The notes: generated by a model not told the origin, from the letters alone. A DNA stretch of 64,000 nt from Rhodococcus sp. B50 (GCF_013602415.1 NZ_WPAG02000002.1:4901480-4965479); one strand, 5' to 3'. Positions 16,813 to 24,676 are shown, counted from the first letter of the stretch. Numbers and translations: made by a program.

Positions 16813-17238
16813 TTTCTGTATTTTCTCGTACCACATAATTCTACTCATGGAATTATTGTCTTCAATGTCCGGTTATGGTCTTCCGGCGTATCCGTAAGAG
16901 TCGTTCCTCTGCGATGCTCGGAAGTGTCGATTTTCGAGGGTGAAATGCCGGGTGAAACGTCAACTACTGTCCGTGAGCTGCGATGAAGAGAAAGAAGACC
17001 GTCCAGGATGATCTATGTCACATGGGATTGAGTTCTCTTACTCCTCGGTAACATACTCCTGAGTAAGTCCGATTCGACGGACGAAAGAAAAACAGACCAA
17101 GACTCGCAGAACCCCACTCGATCGAAATTCGATATTCGGTCGTGCGGTAGCCCATGCCTGTTTCGGGGAGGGCCGAAGGCGCCGGGGCCGACAAGCGACA
17201 CGATCGGGCACGCACGCTGCTGCCCAGAGGAGAGAGTC
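16813..17238. other. intergenic stretch before the SipW-type operon
   Basis: These 426 bp are clearly richer in A/T than the surroundings and hold no supported gene. An inverted repeat CTTACTC (17037-17043) / GAGTAAG (17061-17067) lies 170 bp before the next gene, with ACTCCT occurring twice inside it; this could be an operator. Just before the gene, AGAGGAGAGAG is a strong ribosome site. Confidence 0.4.
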
Positions 17239-17898
17239 ATGACGACCGACAACGCCGACAACAAGGCGCAGAAGCGTCGCAAGGTCCGCGCGATCCTGGC
17301 ATCCGGTCTCGTTCTCGGTGTGGGCGCGGCAGTGACCCTTGCCGCATGGAACGACTCGGTGTGGGGCAAGGCAGAATTCGGTACCGGCGCCAACAGCTGG
17401 AACGTGCAGGGCAACTTCACCGGTGCGCCGGACGGGTGGAACGAGTTCGTCACTGCGAACGACGCCGGATCCTTCAACTTCGGCGTGAATGCATCCGCTC
17501 TCGTGCCCGGCGACACCGTTTACGCGAAGGTGGGTCTCCGGGTCGTGTCCGAAGGCCTCGGTGCGAACATCACCATGCCGGCTGCGCAGAATGCGACGAA
17601 CGCGGCGCTCGCCGGCGTGCTCGATCTGAAGGTCGCCTCCATCGCAGGCTCGTCGACCGCGTGCGATGCAGCAGCTGTGAACGGCACCACCCGCGCGAGT
17701 GGAAAGATCGCCGGCGCCGCAATCACCGCACCGATCGCCATACTCTCCAAGAACGAGCACTGGCTCTGCTTCGCCGTGACCCTGCCCGCCGGGACCACCC
17801 CCGGCCAGCTCGGTACCGCGAACGAAGGAAAGTACTCGACATCGGTGAACTGGGAGTTCAAGGCTGCGAGCACGGACCCCGTGAACCCCACCCCGTGA
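17239..17898 (+). CDS. SipW-dependent secreted protein (TasA/CalY-like)
   Basis: A 219-residue protein. The N-terminus is charged (KAQKRRKVRAILASG), followed by one hydrophobic stretch and the boundary LAAWNDSVWGKAEFGTG, the pattern of SipW-processed TasA/CalY precursors. The mature part is a beta-rich domain of about 160 residues containing two Cys (CDAA, LCFAV) that could form a disulfide. TasA-like proteins form surface fibres in bacilli; here only the secretion type and the context are supported. It has a strong RBS (AGGAGAG) and is the first gene of an operon with a SipW-type peptidase and a second protein sharing the LAxWNDxVxG signature. Confidence 0.75.
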   Translation: MTTDNADNKAQKRRKVRAILASGLVLGVGAAVTLAAWNDSVWGKAEFGTGANSWNVQGNFTGAPDGWNEFVTANDAGSFNFGVNASALVPGDTVYAKVGLRVVSEGLGANITMPAAQNATNAALAGVLDLKVASIAGSSTACDAAAVNGTTRASGKIAGAAITAPIAILSKNEHWLCFAVTLPAGTTPGQLGTANEGKYSTSVNWEFKAASTDPVNPTP

Positions 17899-17908
17899 TG
17901 CGGATCGG

Positions 17909-17944
17909 CTCGTCGACTCGATCGTCCGGCATCGGGTCGACGAG
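17909..17944 (+). terminator. stem-loop between the TasA-like gene and sipW
   Basis: CTCGTCGACTCGAT - CGTCCGGC - ATCGGGTCGACGAG pairs over 14 positions with a single G-U. It sits 10 bp after the stop of the secreted protein and before the peptidase gene, with a pyrimidine-rich tail. A leaky terminator or mRNA-stabilising hairpin here would give more structural protein than peptidase. Confidence 0.55.
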
Positions 17945-17980
17945 TCCCGTCTCCTTCTCTCCATAGAAACGGTCGAAACT

Positions 17981-18556
17981 GTGCACGTCCTCCACGAACC
18001 GACGAAGCCCCGCCGCTCGCTGTGGTCCCGGGTCGAGAACGCTCTCCTCAACCTGCTCGCAGCAGGAGGGGTGGTGTGCATCGGCCTCGTCATCGCGGCG
18101 GTCGCCTTCGACATCTCGTTGATCCTGTTCAAGACGGGCTCGATGTCTCCGACGATTCCCCAAGGTTCCATGTCTGTCGTGCAACGCATCTCGGCGGACG
18201 AGATCGAGGTGGGCGACATCGTCACCGTCGATCGTGCGGAGGAGGAGCTGCCGGTGACCCACCGCGTCATCGCGGTCCACCCGCAGCGGGCCGGCGAGGC
18301 ACTCATCGAGATGCAGGGCGACGCGAACCCCAATCCCGACCCGGGTCCGTATCGCGTGACCGAGGTACGGAAGGTCCTGTGGTCGGTCCCCGGTGCTGCC
18401 GCGGTGATCGTGCGGTTCTCCGACCCCTGGGTGCTGGGCGGCCTGACGCTTTCCGCCGCGACACTCGTGCTGTGGGCATTCTGGCCGCGAGAGACCGAGG
18501 ACGACGGTCGGCAGGCCGGGCATGACCCCGACGACGTGAGTGGCGGTCGACGATGA
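17981..18556 (+). CDS. sipW: signal peptidase I, SipW/ER type
   Basis: A 191-residue membrane peptidase. There is one N-terminal membrane segment (VVCIGLVIAAVAFDISLIL), the nucleophile in KTGSMSPTIPQGS, a downstream domain with LPVTHRVIAV, and a second C-terminal membrane segment (DPWVLGGLTLSAATLVLWAF). The catalytic base position is His (VTHRV) rather than the Lys of ordinary bacterial LepB, which marks the SipW/eukaryotic-type group. GTG 17981 is used. The stop overlaps the next gene as ATGA. The flanking genes both encode LAxWNDxVxG precursors, so these are its probable substrates. Confidence 0.85.
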   Translation: MHVLHEPTKPRRSLWSRVENALLNLLAAGGVVCIGLVIAAVAFDISLILFKTGSMSPTIPQGSMSVVQRISADEIEVGDIVTVDRAEEELPVTHRVIAVHPQRAGEALIEMQGDANPNPDPGPYRVTEVRKVLWSVPGAAAVIVRFSDPWVLGGLTLSAATLVLWAFWPRETEDDGRQAGHDPDDVSGGRR

Positions 18557-20256
18557 ACAGCAGATCGCTGCGCACGCTCGTCGCTCTGGTGGGTGTACTC
18601 GGAGTGGTCGGTCTGCTCGCGTCCAATTCGGGCTTCGCGGGTCAGACTCTTGCGAACTGGAACGATCGGGTCTTCGGGTCGGCGAAGTTCGACGTTCCAG
18701 GGGCCTATGGAAAGGGATACGCGCGTGCCGTAGCTGCCAAGTACTCCATGTCCCGCCCGGTGGGCTCGAGTGTGCGCAGCGGACTGGCGGCCACCCGTGA
18801 ACCGGGGCAGATGCCGGCCTATGCCGATGTGCGATTCGGCAACCAGAACAGCACAGGTGGCACCCTTGGTCTCCTGTTGCCGGTGGAGATCGAAGGTGCA
18901 TCGTGTGCGGTCTACGCGAGCCCGGTTGCTGTCCCGTGCACGAATGGTCGAAGCGCCGGAGCCTCGGTCGTCTTTGCTGCTGCGGCAGCCAGAGGCCTAC
19001 TCGTGGAGACGACCTCCGGCGGCATCGACCTCGCGCGATTCGGCTCGACGGACGTGGTTTCGACAACTGCCTCTTGTCCGATCGGGGGTTCGCCGGTGGC
19101 AGGCGGAATCAACTCGATCTTCGGCGGTGTCGTGCTGGCCGGAATGGGCAACACCGAGAAGCTTCCCTTTCCGTCCGATCCTGGCCCGAACAATTCCGGA
19201 TCCACCCGTCAGACCCGAAGCGGCTTCGGCTACGACTACGACGCGCAATTGACCTGGACGAAGACTCGGACCTCTACGAGCGCGTCGTCAGAGCTTCGCC
19301 TCGAGATGACCAGTACCGGAAAAATCTCGAAGGACGAAAAATGGGAACTGGACATGGTTCTCGCGTATGCGGAGTGTGGAATCGGAACCGATGCGCCCGT
19401 TCGCTGGGCAGAAGTGAAGCCGTCGATCTCCGGGCTGACAGCAATGACGACGACGCAGCAGGACGTTCCGTCGCCGATCGATTCACTGTTCGACGAAGGT
19501 GTCGTCGGTGACGCCGAGAAGCAACCCGTGACTCCCGGTGACGATCCCGTCGACCCGGATGGGACGAAGGTCGACGCGGACGGCGACCTCGACGAACGTC
19601 ACGAGAACGACAATGCTGCAGAGCCGGACTCGGATCCTCCTGTCGAGACAGGTGAGATCGCTCCTTTACCGGATGACGCACCACTCGAGGATGATCCCGC
19701 TGTAGCACCGATTCCGACGATATCCCCGGCGCCCATCCCGAGCGGACCTACCATTCCGACACGCGTCGGCATGTCGTCGCCGTTCCCGCTCGTCGCGAAG
19801 GACGGAAGCGACCTGGGGACCGTGACCGTGGAACGCATATCGAGGACTCCCGGATGCGTCGCCGTGCGGTTGAGTGTGACGACTTCGGATGGTTCGGGTT
19901 ATCTGAAGGGGTTGCGCGAATCCGACTTCCGGGAAGTTCTCGCCGACGGTGGCACGGCGTCGGTCGGCTCGCCGAGCGGGGAGTGCGACGCCGGCGCGTC
20001 GCTACCGGCGACATTCGATCCCGAGAGTACCTACTCGGGCTGGGTCACCTTCGACGTGACGAACGATGGAACCGGCGTGATGGTGCGGCCGGACGGAACA
20101 GCGGGATGGATCTTCTCGCTACCTGCGACGGAAACCCGATCGGAGCCCGTCGTCACCACTCCACCACCGGTCCAGGCGGACAACGCGGAGACGACCGACT
20201 CGGAATCCGGACCGGCGACCGCGGAGGAGGATTACTCGTCGACCGCCGACGAGTAA
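18553..20256 (+). CDS. large secreted surface protein with SipW-type signal
   Basis: A 567-residue protein, co-translated with sipW (ATGA overlap). Residues 1-45 hold a hydrophobic segment ending in TLANWNDRVFGSAKFDVPG, closely resembling the signal boundary of the first gene in this operon. Residues about 50-290 form a beta-rich domain with Cys pairs. Residues about 300-400 are an acidic, Pro/Asp-rich linker (for example PPVETGEIAPLPDDAP). Residues about 405-530 form a compact DUF4352-like domain (VGMSSPFPLVAKDGSDLGTV ... YSGWVTFDVTNDG). The tail is low-complexity and ends in Glu. There is no LPXTG motif or C-terminal membrane helix, so it is released or bound non-covalently. The function is unknown; surface fibre or adhesin is my inference. 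Confidence 0.75.
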   Translation: MNSRSLRTLVALVGVLGVVGLLASNSGFAGQTLANWNDRVFGSAKFDVPGAYGKGYARAVAAKYSMSRPVGSSVRSGLAATREPGQMPAYADVRFGNQNSTGGTLGLLLPVEIEGASCAVYASPVAVPCTNGRSAGASVVFAAAAARGLLVETTSGGIDLARFGSTDVVSTTASCPIGGSPVAGGINSIFGGVVLAGMGNTEKLPFPSDPGPNNSGSTRQTRSGFGYDYDAQLTWTKTRTSTSASSELRLEMTSTGKISKDEKWELDMVLAYAECGIGTDAPVRWAEVKPSISGLTAMTTTQQDVPSPIDSLFDEGVVGDAEKQPVTPGDDPVDPDGTKVDADGDLDERHENDNAAEPDSDPPVETGEIAPLPDDAPLEDDPAVAPIPTISPAPIPSGPTIPTRVGMSSPFPLVAKDGSDLGTVTVERISRTPGCVAVRLSVTTSDGSGYLKGLRESDFREVLADGGTASVGSPSGECDAGASLPATFDPESTYSGWVTFDVTNDGTGVMVRPDGTAGWIFSLPATETRSEPVVTTPPPVQADNAETTDSESGPATAEEDYSSTADE

Positions 20257-20279
20257 CGGTCGGTCCTCCGATCTTCGTA

Positions 20280-20614
20280 TCAGCCTTCCGATTCGTCGTC
20301 GGCCGGCTCGCCCACCGGAGCGTCGTCGCTCGGGGAGGTCGGCGCAGGTTCGGCCGGCGTTTCCTCGGGAATCGGTGCAGGAGCGGGCTCGTCGGTCGGC
20401 GAAGGAACAGGCGCGGGCGGGGGAGCCGGGATCGGATCGACCACTGCACTCTTCACCCACGAACCCGACGCCTTGGCGATCACCCATGCCCCCGAACTTC
20501 CGGTGATGCGTAGATCGTGCTTCCGACCTTCATCAGGTCCCCGCTGTGACCGACTGCATACCAACCATCTGGTATTTCCGTGACTGATGTTGCTCCTGGG
20601 GCGATAAGAGACAC
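20280..20614 (-). pseudogene. frameshifted 3' remnant of a Pro/Glu-tailed protein
   Basis: Reading right to left, one frame gives a protein-like stretch (VSLIAPGATSVTEIP, DGWYAVGHSGDLMKVGST, IYASPEVRG) that stops at 20480. The adjoining frame then gives AWVIAKASGSWVKSAVV and a Pro/Glu/Asp tail to the stop at 20280. The two join smoothly if one base is added at the five-C run 20489-20493. The 5' side merges into the 3' end of the TauE-family gene in the same frame with no start codon other than GTG 20614 and no RBS. It looks like a decayed fragment; a sequencing error cannot be excluded. The origin is unknown. Confidence 0.5.
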
Positions 20615-20644
20615 TTTCGTTATCGTGGGGAAGAAACGACCGAG

Positions 20645-21418
20645 TCAGAACAGCAGACGGTACAACCCGATCAGGCCGACGACGACGATGACGATCCGCA
20701 ACGCGACCGGCGACAGGCGTCGGCCGTAGTGGGAACCGAGGTAGCCGCCGATCAGGGAACCCACGGCGATCAGTGCGGCCACGGTCCAATCGATCCGGTC
20801 GAACGCCACCAGGATGTAGGCGCAGGCGGCCACGACGTTCACGACCAGCGACAGCAGGTTCTTCGCGGCGTTCTGCCGCTGGATGTGGTCGTGCAGCAAC
20901 GCACCGAACAGGCCCATCAGCAGAATTCCCTGCGCCGCCGTGAAATAGCCGCCGTAGACACCGACGGCGAACGTGCCGACGACGAGCAGCGTCATCCGTA
21001 TCGGTCCGAGACGGCCGTCGGCGTCGCCACCCGTTCTGCGAGCCACCCAGGCCTGGATCTTCGGTTGCAGTACGACGAGCGTGAGCGCCAGGACGAGCAG
21101 GATCGGCACGACCGTCTCGAAGACGGTCTCCGGCAGGTGGAGCAGGAGCCATGCTCCGACCAGTGCCCCGCAGAACGACGCCGGGATCTGCCATCGCAAC
21201 CGCTCCCATTGCCCGCGCAGTTCGCGCCGATAGCCCCAGGTACCCGAGACGCCCCCGGCGACCAGGCCGATCGCATTGGACATCGTCGCGGTCACCGGCG
21301 GTACACCGAACGCGATGAGCGTCGGGAACGTGATGAGGGTGCCGGATCCGACGAGGGAGTTGATCGCTCCGGCTCCGAGACCGGCAAGTGCGACGAGGAA
21401 GAGTTCGAGCGGGGTCAC
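20645..21418 (-). CDS. TauE/SafE-family membrane transporter
   Basis: A 257-residue protein with about eight membrane helices. It begins MTPLELFLVALAGLGAGAIN, followed by SLVGSGTLITFPTLIAFGVPP, the family hallmark, with a second GGYLGSHYGRRLSP near the end. TauE/SafE proteins are implicated in export or movement of sulfite, sulfoacetate and related organosulfur anions, and in other anions too. GTG 21418 is supported by TAGACT 7 nt upstream. It is divergent from the first sulfur-type operon and shares its intergenic region, so a role in releasing sulfite from organosulfur breakdown is plausible but unproven. Confidence 0.85.
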   Translation of the reverse strand: MTPLELFLVALAGLGAGAINSLVGSGTLITFPTLIAFGVPPVTATMSNAIGLVAGGVSGTWGYRRELRGQWERLRWQIPASFCGALVGAWLLLHLPETVFETVVPILLVLALTLVVLQPKIQAWVARRTGGDADGRLGPIRMTLLVVGTFAVGVYGGYFTAAQGILLMGLFGALLHDHIQRQNAAKNLLSLVVNVVAACAYILVAFDRIDWTVAALIAVGSLIGGYLGSHYGRRLSPVALRIVIVVVGLIGLYRLLF

Positions 21419-21431
21419 CGAGGCGAGTCTA
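21419..21431 (-). promoter_or_regulatory. -10 box of leaderless promoter for the TauE-family gene
   Basis: TAGACT, 7 nt, GTG 21418 on the minus strand. Confidence 0.5.
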
Positions 21432-21533
21432 CGTCTCGTCGAAACCGACATCGTTGTCGATGTCGGGGCTCCACGGCGACATCGACATCGGTCTCGATGA
21501 GCGACGCTATTTCCGTCACGGTGAGAGAAAGGC

Positions 21534-21562
21534 TGTCCGCAGCGCGCCGCACTCCGTAGCTT
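21534..21562 (+). promoter_or_regulatory. promoter of sulfur-type operon 1
   Basis: TGTCCG, 17 nt, TAGCTT, ending 10 bp before the S-box stem. The sister operon has TGTGCC, 17 nt, TAACCT at the same relative place, and both share CTCCGTA around the -10 box. This pairing is better evidence than either box alone. Confidence 0.45.
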
Positions 21563-21571
21563 GGGCGGCGA

Positions 21572-21658
21572 CCATCCAGAGCGACCGAGAGACCTGGCTC
21601 CACGACGTCGCAGCAACCCCCCGTGCGCGGGTGCGGGTGCTACCGCCGGGACCGATGG
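21572..21658 (+). ncRNA. S-box-like SAM riboswitch candidate 1
   Basis: CCATC at 21572 and GATGG at 21654-21658 form the closing stem. Between them lie CGACCGAGAGACCTGGCTC, ACGACGTCGCAGCAACC and GGGTGCTAC, which follow the S-box order AGAG.. CTGGC.. GAtGA.. GCAACC.. GGTGCTA. An inner CCCG/CGGG hairpin occupies the variable P3/P4 position. The copy at 27486 is nearly identical outside that hairpin. The closing stem runs into GGAGG, the ribosome site of the short leader ORF, so ligand binding could hide that site. Confidence 0.72.
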
Positions 21659-21668
21659 AGGAACGAGC

Positions 21669-21752
21669 ATGACCCGCTGGACCGAGCGCGCTTCGTGGCG
21701 CCGCCGGCACATCGACCTGTGCCGCGGGAGGTCGCATCGGTGTCGTCACTGA
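21669..21752 (+). CDS. putative cysteine-type leader peptide 1
   Basis: A 27-codon ORF with GGAGG 7 nt before ATG. It starts MTRWTERASW and contains RRRHIDLCRGRSHRCRH, that is, HIDLCR plus a second Cys near its end. HxDLCR short ORFs are known in actinobacteria as putative leader peptides before sulfur genes. The ORF ends 44 bp before a 14-bp GC hairpin. Ribosome pausing at Cys or Arg codons could control that hairpin; this is inferred. Confidence 0.65.
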   Translation: MTRWTERASWRRRHIDLCRGRSHRCRH

Positions 21753-21796
21753 CGTAGATCGTCCACCGGAACCTCCCGCCGTTCTTCACCGCGTGA

Positions 21797-21830
21797 GTCC
21801 CGGCCCGTCCGCAGGGGGACGGGCCGGGAC
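21797..21830 (+). terminator. attenuator-like hairpin of operon 1
   Basis: GTCCCGGCCCGTCC - GCAGGG - GGACGGGCCGGGAC is a perfect 14-bp stem between the leader ORF and the first transporter gene (start 21916). There is no T-run, as is common for GC-rich terminators. Confidence 0.6.
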
Positions 21831-21915
21831 CCACGTCTGCATCCCGTCCCCGTCCCCGACCGCCCCCGCTGTCCCGAAAGGCCTTCCCGATGCCTCCCGC
21901 TACCAGGACGTCGCC

Positions 21916-22887
21916 GTGAGCGCGTCCACCGATATCCGCGTCCCCGACGCACCGGCCGAACCCGCCGACGACGAGAACCTGGTCGTCGCCAGAAAGTGGC
22001 ATCCGTGGCGTTGGGTGATCAGCGCCGGCGTGCTGATCGTCGTCGCCCAGTTCGTGCACGGCCTGGCCACCAATCCCGGTTGGGACTGGGCCACCTTCAC
22101 GCAATACTTCACTGCGTCGTCCGTGCTCTCCGCACTGTGGATGACGATCGAGCTGACGTTGTGGGGCACGTTCCTGGGCTTCGCGCTCGGTGTGCTCCTC
22201 GCGATCGGCCGGCTGTCGAACAATCCTGTTCTGCAAGTGGTCTCGTGGACGTACATCTGGGCGTTCCGATCGATCCCGCTCATCGTCCAACTGCTGTTCT
22301 GGTTCAACATCGCGTACCTGTACGAGACGCTGTCGATCGGTATCCCCTTCGGTCCCGCCTTCTTCGAGTTCGGTGTGGCCGGGGTGATCTCGGGATTCAC
22401 CGCCGCCGTCATCGGCCTGGCACTCCACCAGGCGGCCTACTCGGCCGAAATCATCCGGGCCGGCATCATCTCGGTCGATCACGGTCAGATCGAGGCGGCC
22501 AATGCGCTCGGCATCCCGCGGTACCGGCAGTTCGTGAAGATCGTGCTCCCGCAGGCCATGCGGGCGATCCTCCCGAACGCCGCCAACGAGGTGATCAGCC
22601 TCTTCAAGGGAACCTCGATCGTCTCCACCATGGCCATCGCCGAGCTCTTCTACCAGGTGCAGGTGATCTTCGGCCGTACCGGACGCGTCGTACCGATGCT
22701 CATGGTCGCGACGGTCTGGTACATCATCCTCACCACGATCCTGTCGATCGGGCAGTACTACGTCGAACGGCATTACGCTCGCGGTTCGGCACGGGCACTC
22801 CCGTTCACCCCGTGGCAGCGCGTGGTCGCGAAATACCGGGAGATCCGCGACAGCGGTATCGGTGCACCCCGGGGAGCCACGAAGTGA
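21916..22887 (+). CDS. polar amino-acid ABC transporter permease
   Basis: A 323-residue HisM/GlnP-type permease. The N-terminus is cytoplasmic, followed by about five to six helices. The coupling loop is VDHGQIEAANALGIPRYRQF and the stretch ISLFKGTSIVSTMAIAELFY is typical of the family. Homologues import cystine, S-methylcysteine-like and other polar amino acids. GTG 21916 has AGGA about 8 nt upstream and drops an unlikely Pro-rich extension. It is first in a run of overlapping genes after the S-box/leader region. A single permease with one ATPase suggests a homodimeric channel. The sulfur ligand is inferred from the leader. Confidence 0.88.
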   Translation: MSASTDIRVPDAPAEPADDENLVVARKWHPWRWVISAGVLIVVAQFVHGLATNPGWDWATFTQYFTASSVLSALWMTIELTLWGTFLGFALGVLLAIGRLSNNPVLQVVSWTYIWAFRSIPLIVQLLFWFNIAYLYETLSIGIPFGPAFFEFGVAGVISGFTAAVIGLALHQAAYSAEIIRAGIISVDHGQIEAANALGIPRYRQFVKIVLPQAMRAILPNAANEVISLFKGTSIVSTMAIAELFYQVQVIFGRTGRVVPMLMVATVWYIILTTILSIGQYYVERHYARGSARALPFTPWQRVVAKYREIRDSGIGAPRGATK

Positions 22888-23666
22888 CCGCGACCCGGGA
22901 CGACGTCGACTACGTCGTCGACGTGCGCGGAGTCCACAAGTCGTTCGGCACACTCGAGGTGCTGAAAGGGATCGACCTGCAACTACGCAAAGGCACGGTC
23001 ACTGTGATCCTCGGGCCGTCCGGTTCCGGGAAATCCACCCTCCTGCGCACCCTCAACCACCTCGAGAAGGTCGACCGCGGCACCGTCCGCATCGACGGTG
23101 AGCTGATCGGCTACAAGCGTCGCGGAAACAAGCTGCACGAGTTGCGTGCCCGCGACATCCTCCGTCAGCGTTCCCGCATAGGCTTCGTCTTCCAGAACTT
23201 CAACCTGTTCCCGCACCTGACCGCCCTCGAGAACGTCGTCGAGGCACCGCTGTCGGCGCAGGGCCGCGACCGAGCGGAAATCGAGGCGGAGGCCCGCGCC
23301 CTGCTCGACCGCGTCGGCGTGGGCGACAAGCTGCACGACTACCCGAAACAACTGTCCGGCGGACAACAACAGCGCGTCGCGATTGCGCGGGCCCTGGCCC
23401 TGCGACCCGCCGTGATCCTCTTCGACGAGCCCACCTCGGCTCTCGACCCCGAACTCGTCGGCGAGGTTCTCGCCGTCATCCGCGACCTTGCCGGCGACGG
23501 CGCGACTCTCGTGATCGTCACGCACGAGATCGGTTTCGCCCGTGAGGTCGCCGACACCGTCGTCTTCATGGACGGCGGCGTCATCGTCGAACAGGGACCA
23601 CCCCACGAGCTCCTCGACAACCCGCAGCAGGAACGCACCGCGTCGTTCCTGTCCCGTGTTCTCTGA
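22884..23666 (+). CDS. polar amino-acid ABC transporter ATPase
   Basis: A 260-residue ABC ATPase of the GlnQ/TcyN type. Walker A is GPSGSGKST, the Q-loop is FVFQNFNLFPHLTALENV, the signature is LSGGQQQRVAIARAL, Walker B is VILFDEPTSALDPELV and the H-loop is VTHEIGFAREVAD. GTG 22884 overlaps the permease stop (GTGA). A 14-residue insert after the first strand region (GYKRRGNKLHELRA) is seen in the cystine-transporter subgroup, which agrees weakly with a sulfur amino acid as substrate. Confidence 0.9.
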   Translation: MTATRDDVDYVVDVRGVHKSFGTLEVLKGIDLQLRKGTVTVILGPSGSGKSTLLRTLNHLEKVDRGTVRIDGELIGYKRRGNKLHELRARDILRQRSRIGFVFQNFNLFPHLTALENVVEAPLSAQGRDRAEIEAEARALLDRVGVGDKLHDYPKQLSGGQQQRVAIARALALRPAVILFDEPTSALDPELVGEVLAVIRDLAGDGATLVIVTHEIGFAREVADTVVFMDGGVIVEQGPPHELLDNPQQERTASFLSRVL

Positions 23667-23701
23667 TTTTCCGCCCCACCACCGCATTCGAGAAGGTAAC
23701 G

Positions 23702-24676
23702 ATGTTCGCTTCCTCCCGCCGGGTCCGCCTGCTGACCTCGATCCTGACCGCCGTCGCTCTCCTGGGTGTCGCGGCCTGCAGTTCCGACGCAGATGCCGGA
23801 ACCGACACCGACGCCGCCACCACGGCCGGTTACAACCTCACCGCGGACCAGAACCGCATCACCACCGACCCGGTCGAGGAGATCGCCGCCAAGGTTCCCC
23901 AGGAGATTCGCGACCGCGGCACACTCGTCGTCACCGGATCGGCCGGTACCGCACCGCCGTTGCGCTTCTACGCCGACGACGACACGACGATCATCGGATC
24001 CGAGACCGACTTCGCCCATCTCATCGGGAACGTGCTCGATCTGGACATCGAACTCACCGCCGCCGACTGGGCGCAGAACTTCGTCCGCGTCGACTCCGGT
24101 GAGGCCGACGTGTTCATCTCCAACGTGACCGTCACCGAAGAACGCAAGGAGAAGTACGACTTCGCTACCTACCGTCTCGACAGCCTTGCCGTCGAGGTCG
24201 GCAAGGACAGCGGCATCACCTTCGACGGGCCCGAGGACATTGCGGGCCTTACGATCGGTGTCGGCTCCGGGACCAACCAGGAGGCGCTGCTCGTCGAGTG
24301 GAACGAGAAGAACGTCGCCGCCGGGCTCGAACCCGCGGAGATTCTCTACTACCAGAACGCCGTCGACTACTACCTCGCGCTCGGCTCCGGTCGCATCGAT
24401 GCCTATGTCGGCCCGAACCCGACCTCGGCGTTCCACGTCCTGCAGGCCGGTGAGACGGAGATCGCCGGCACGTTCTCGGGTGCGGGTCTCGACCTGCAGG
24501 GTGAGATCGCGGTGCTGACGAAGAAGGACAACGGGCTGATCCGGGCGATCAACGAGGCAATCAACCACCTCATCGAGAACGGCGCCTACGCAGAGATTCT
24601 CGAGCGGTGGGGCATCAGCAACGAGGCAATCGAAGTCTCGCGCATCAACCCGCCCGGCCTGCCCAAGACGTCCTAG
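23702..24676 (+). CDS. amino-acid-binding lipoprotein
   Basis: A 324-residue solute-binding protein (SBP_bac_3 family). It has a signal peptide with lipobox LGVAACS, then the domain-opening EIRDRGTLVVTGSAGTAPP, GSETDFAHLIGNVLDLDIEL, the hallmark ISNVTVTEERKEKYDFATY, and VGSGTNQEALLVEWN. GAAGG stands 5 nt before ATG 23702. It delivers its ligand to the two preceding gene products. The ligand cannot be read from the sequence; the sulfur-linked leader and downstream oxidative enzymes point to an S-substituted amino acid. Confidence 0.9.
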   Translation: MFASSRRVRLLTSILTAVALLGVAACSSDADAGTDTDAATTAGYNLTADQNRITTDPVEEIAAKVPQEIRDRGTLVVTGSAGTAPPLRFYADDDTTIIGSETDFAHLIGNVLDLDIELTAADWAQNFVRVDSGEADVFISNVTVTEERKEKYDFATYRLDSLAVEVGKDSGITFDGPEDIAGLTIGVGSGTNQEALLVEWNEKNVAAGLEPAEILYYQNAVDYYLALGSGRIDAYVGPNPTSAFHVLQAGETEIAGTFSGAGLDLQGEIAVLTKKDNGLIRAINEAINHLIENGAYAEILERWGISNEAIEVSRINPPGLPKTS

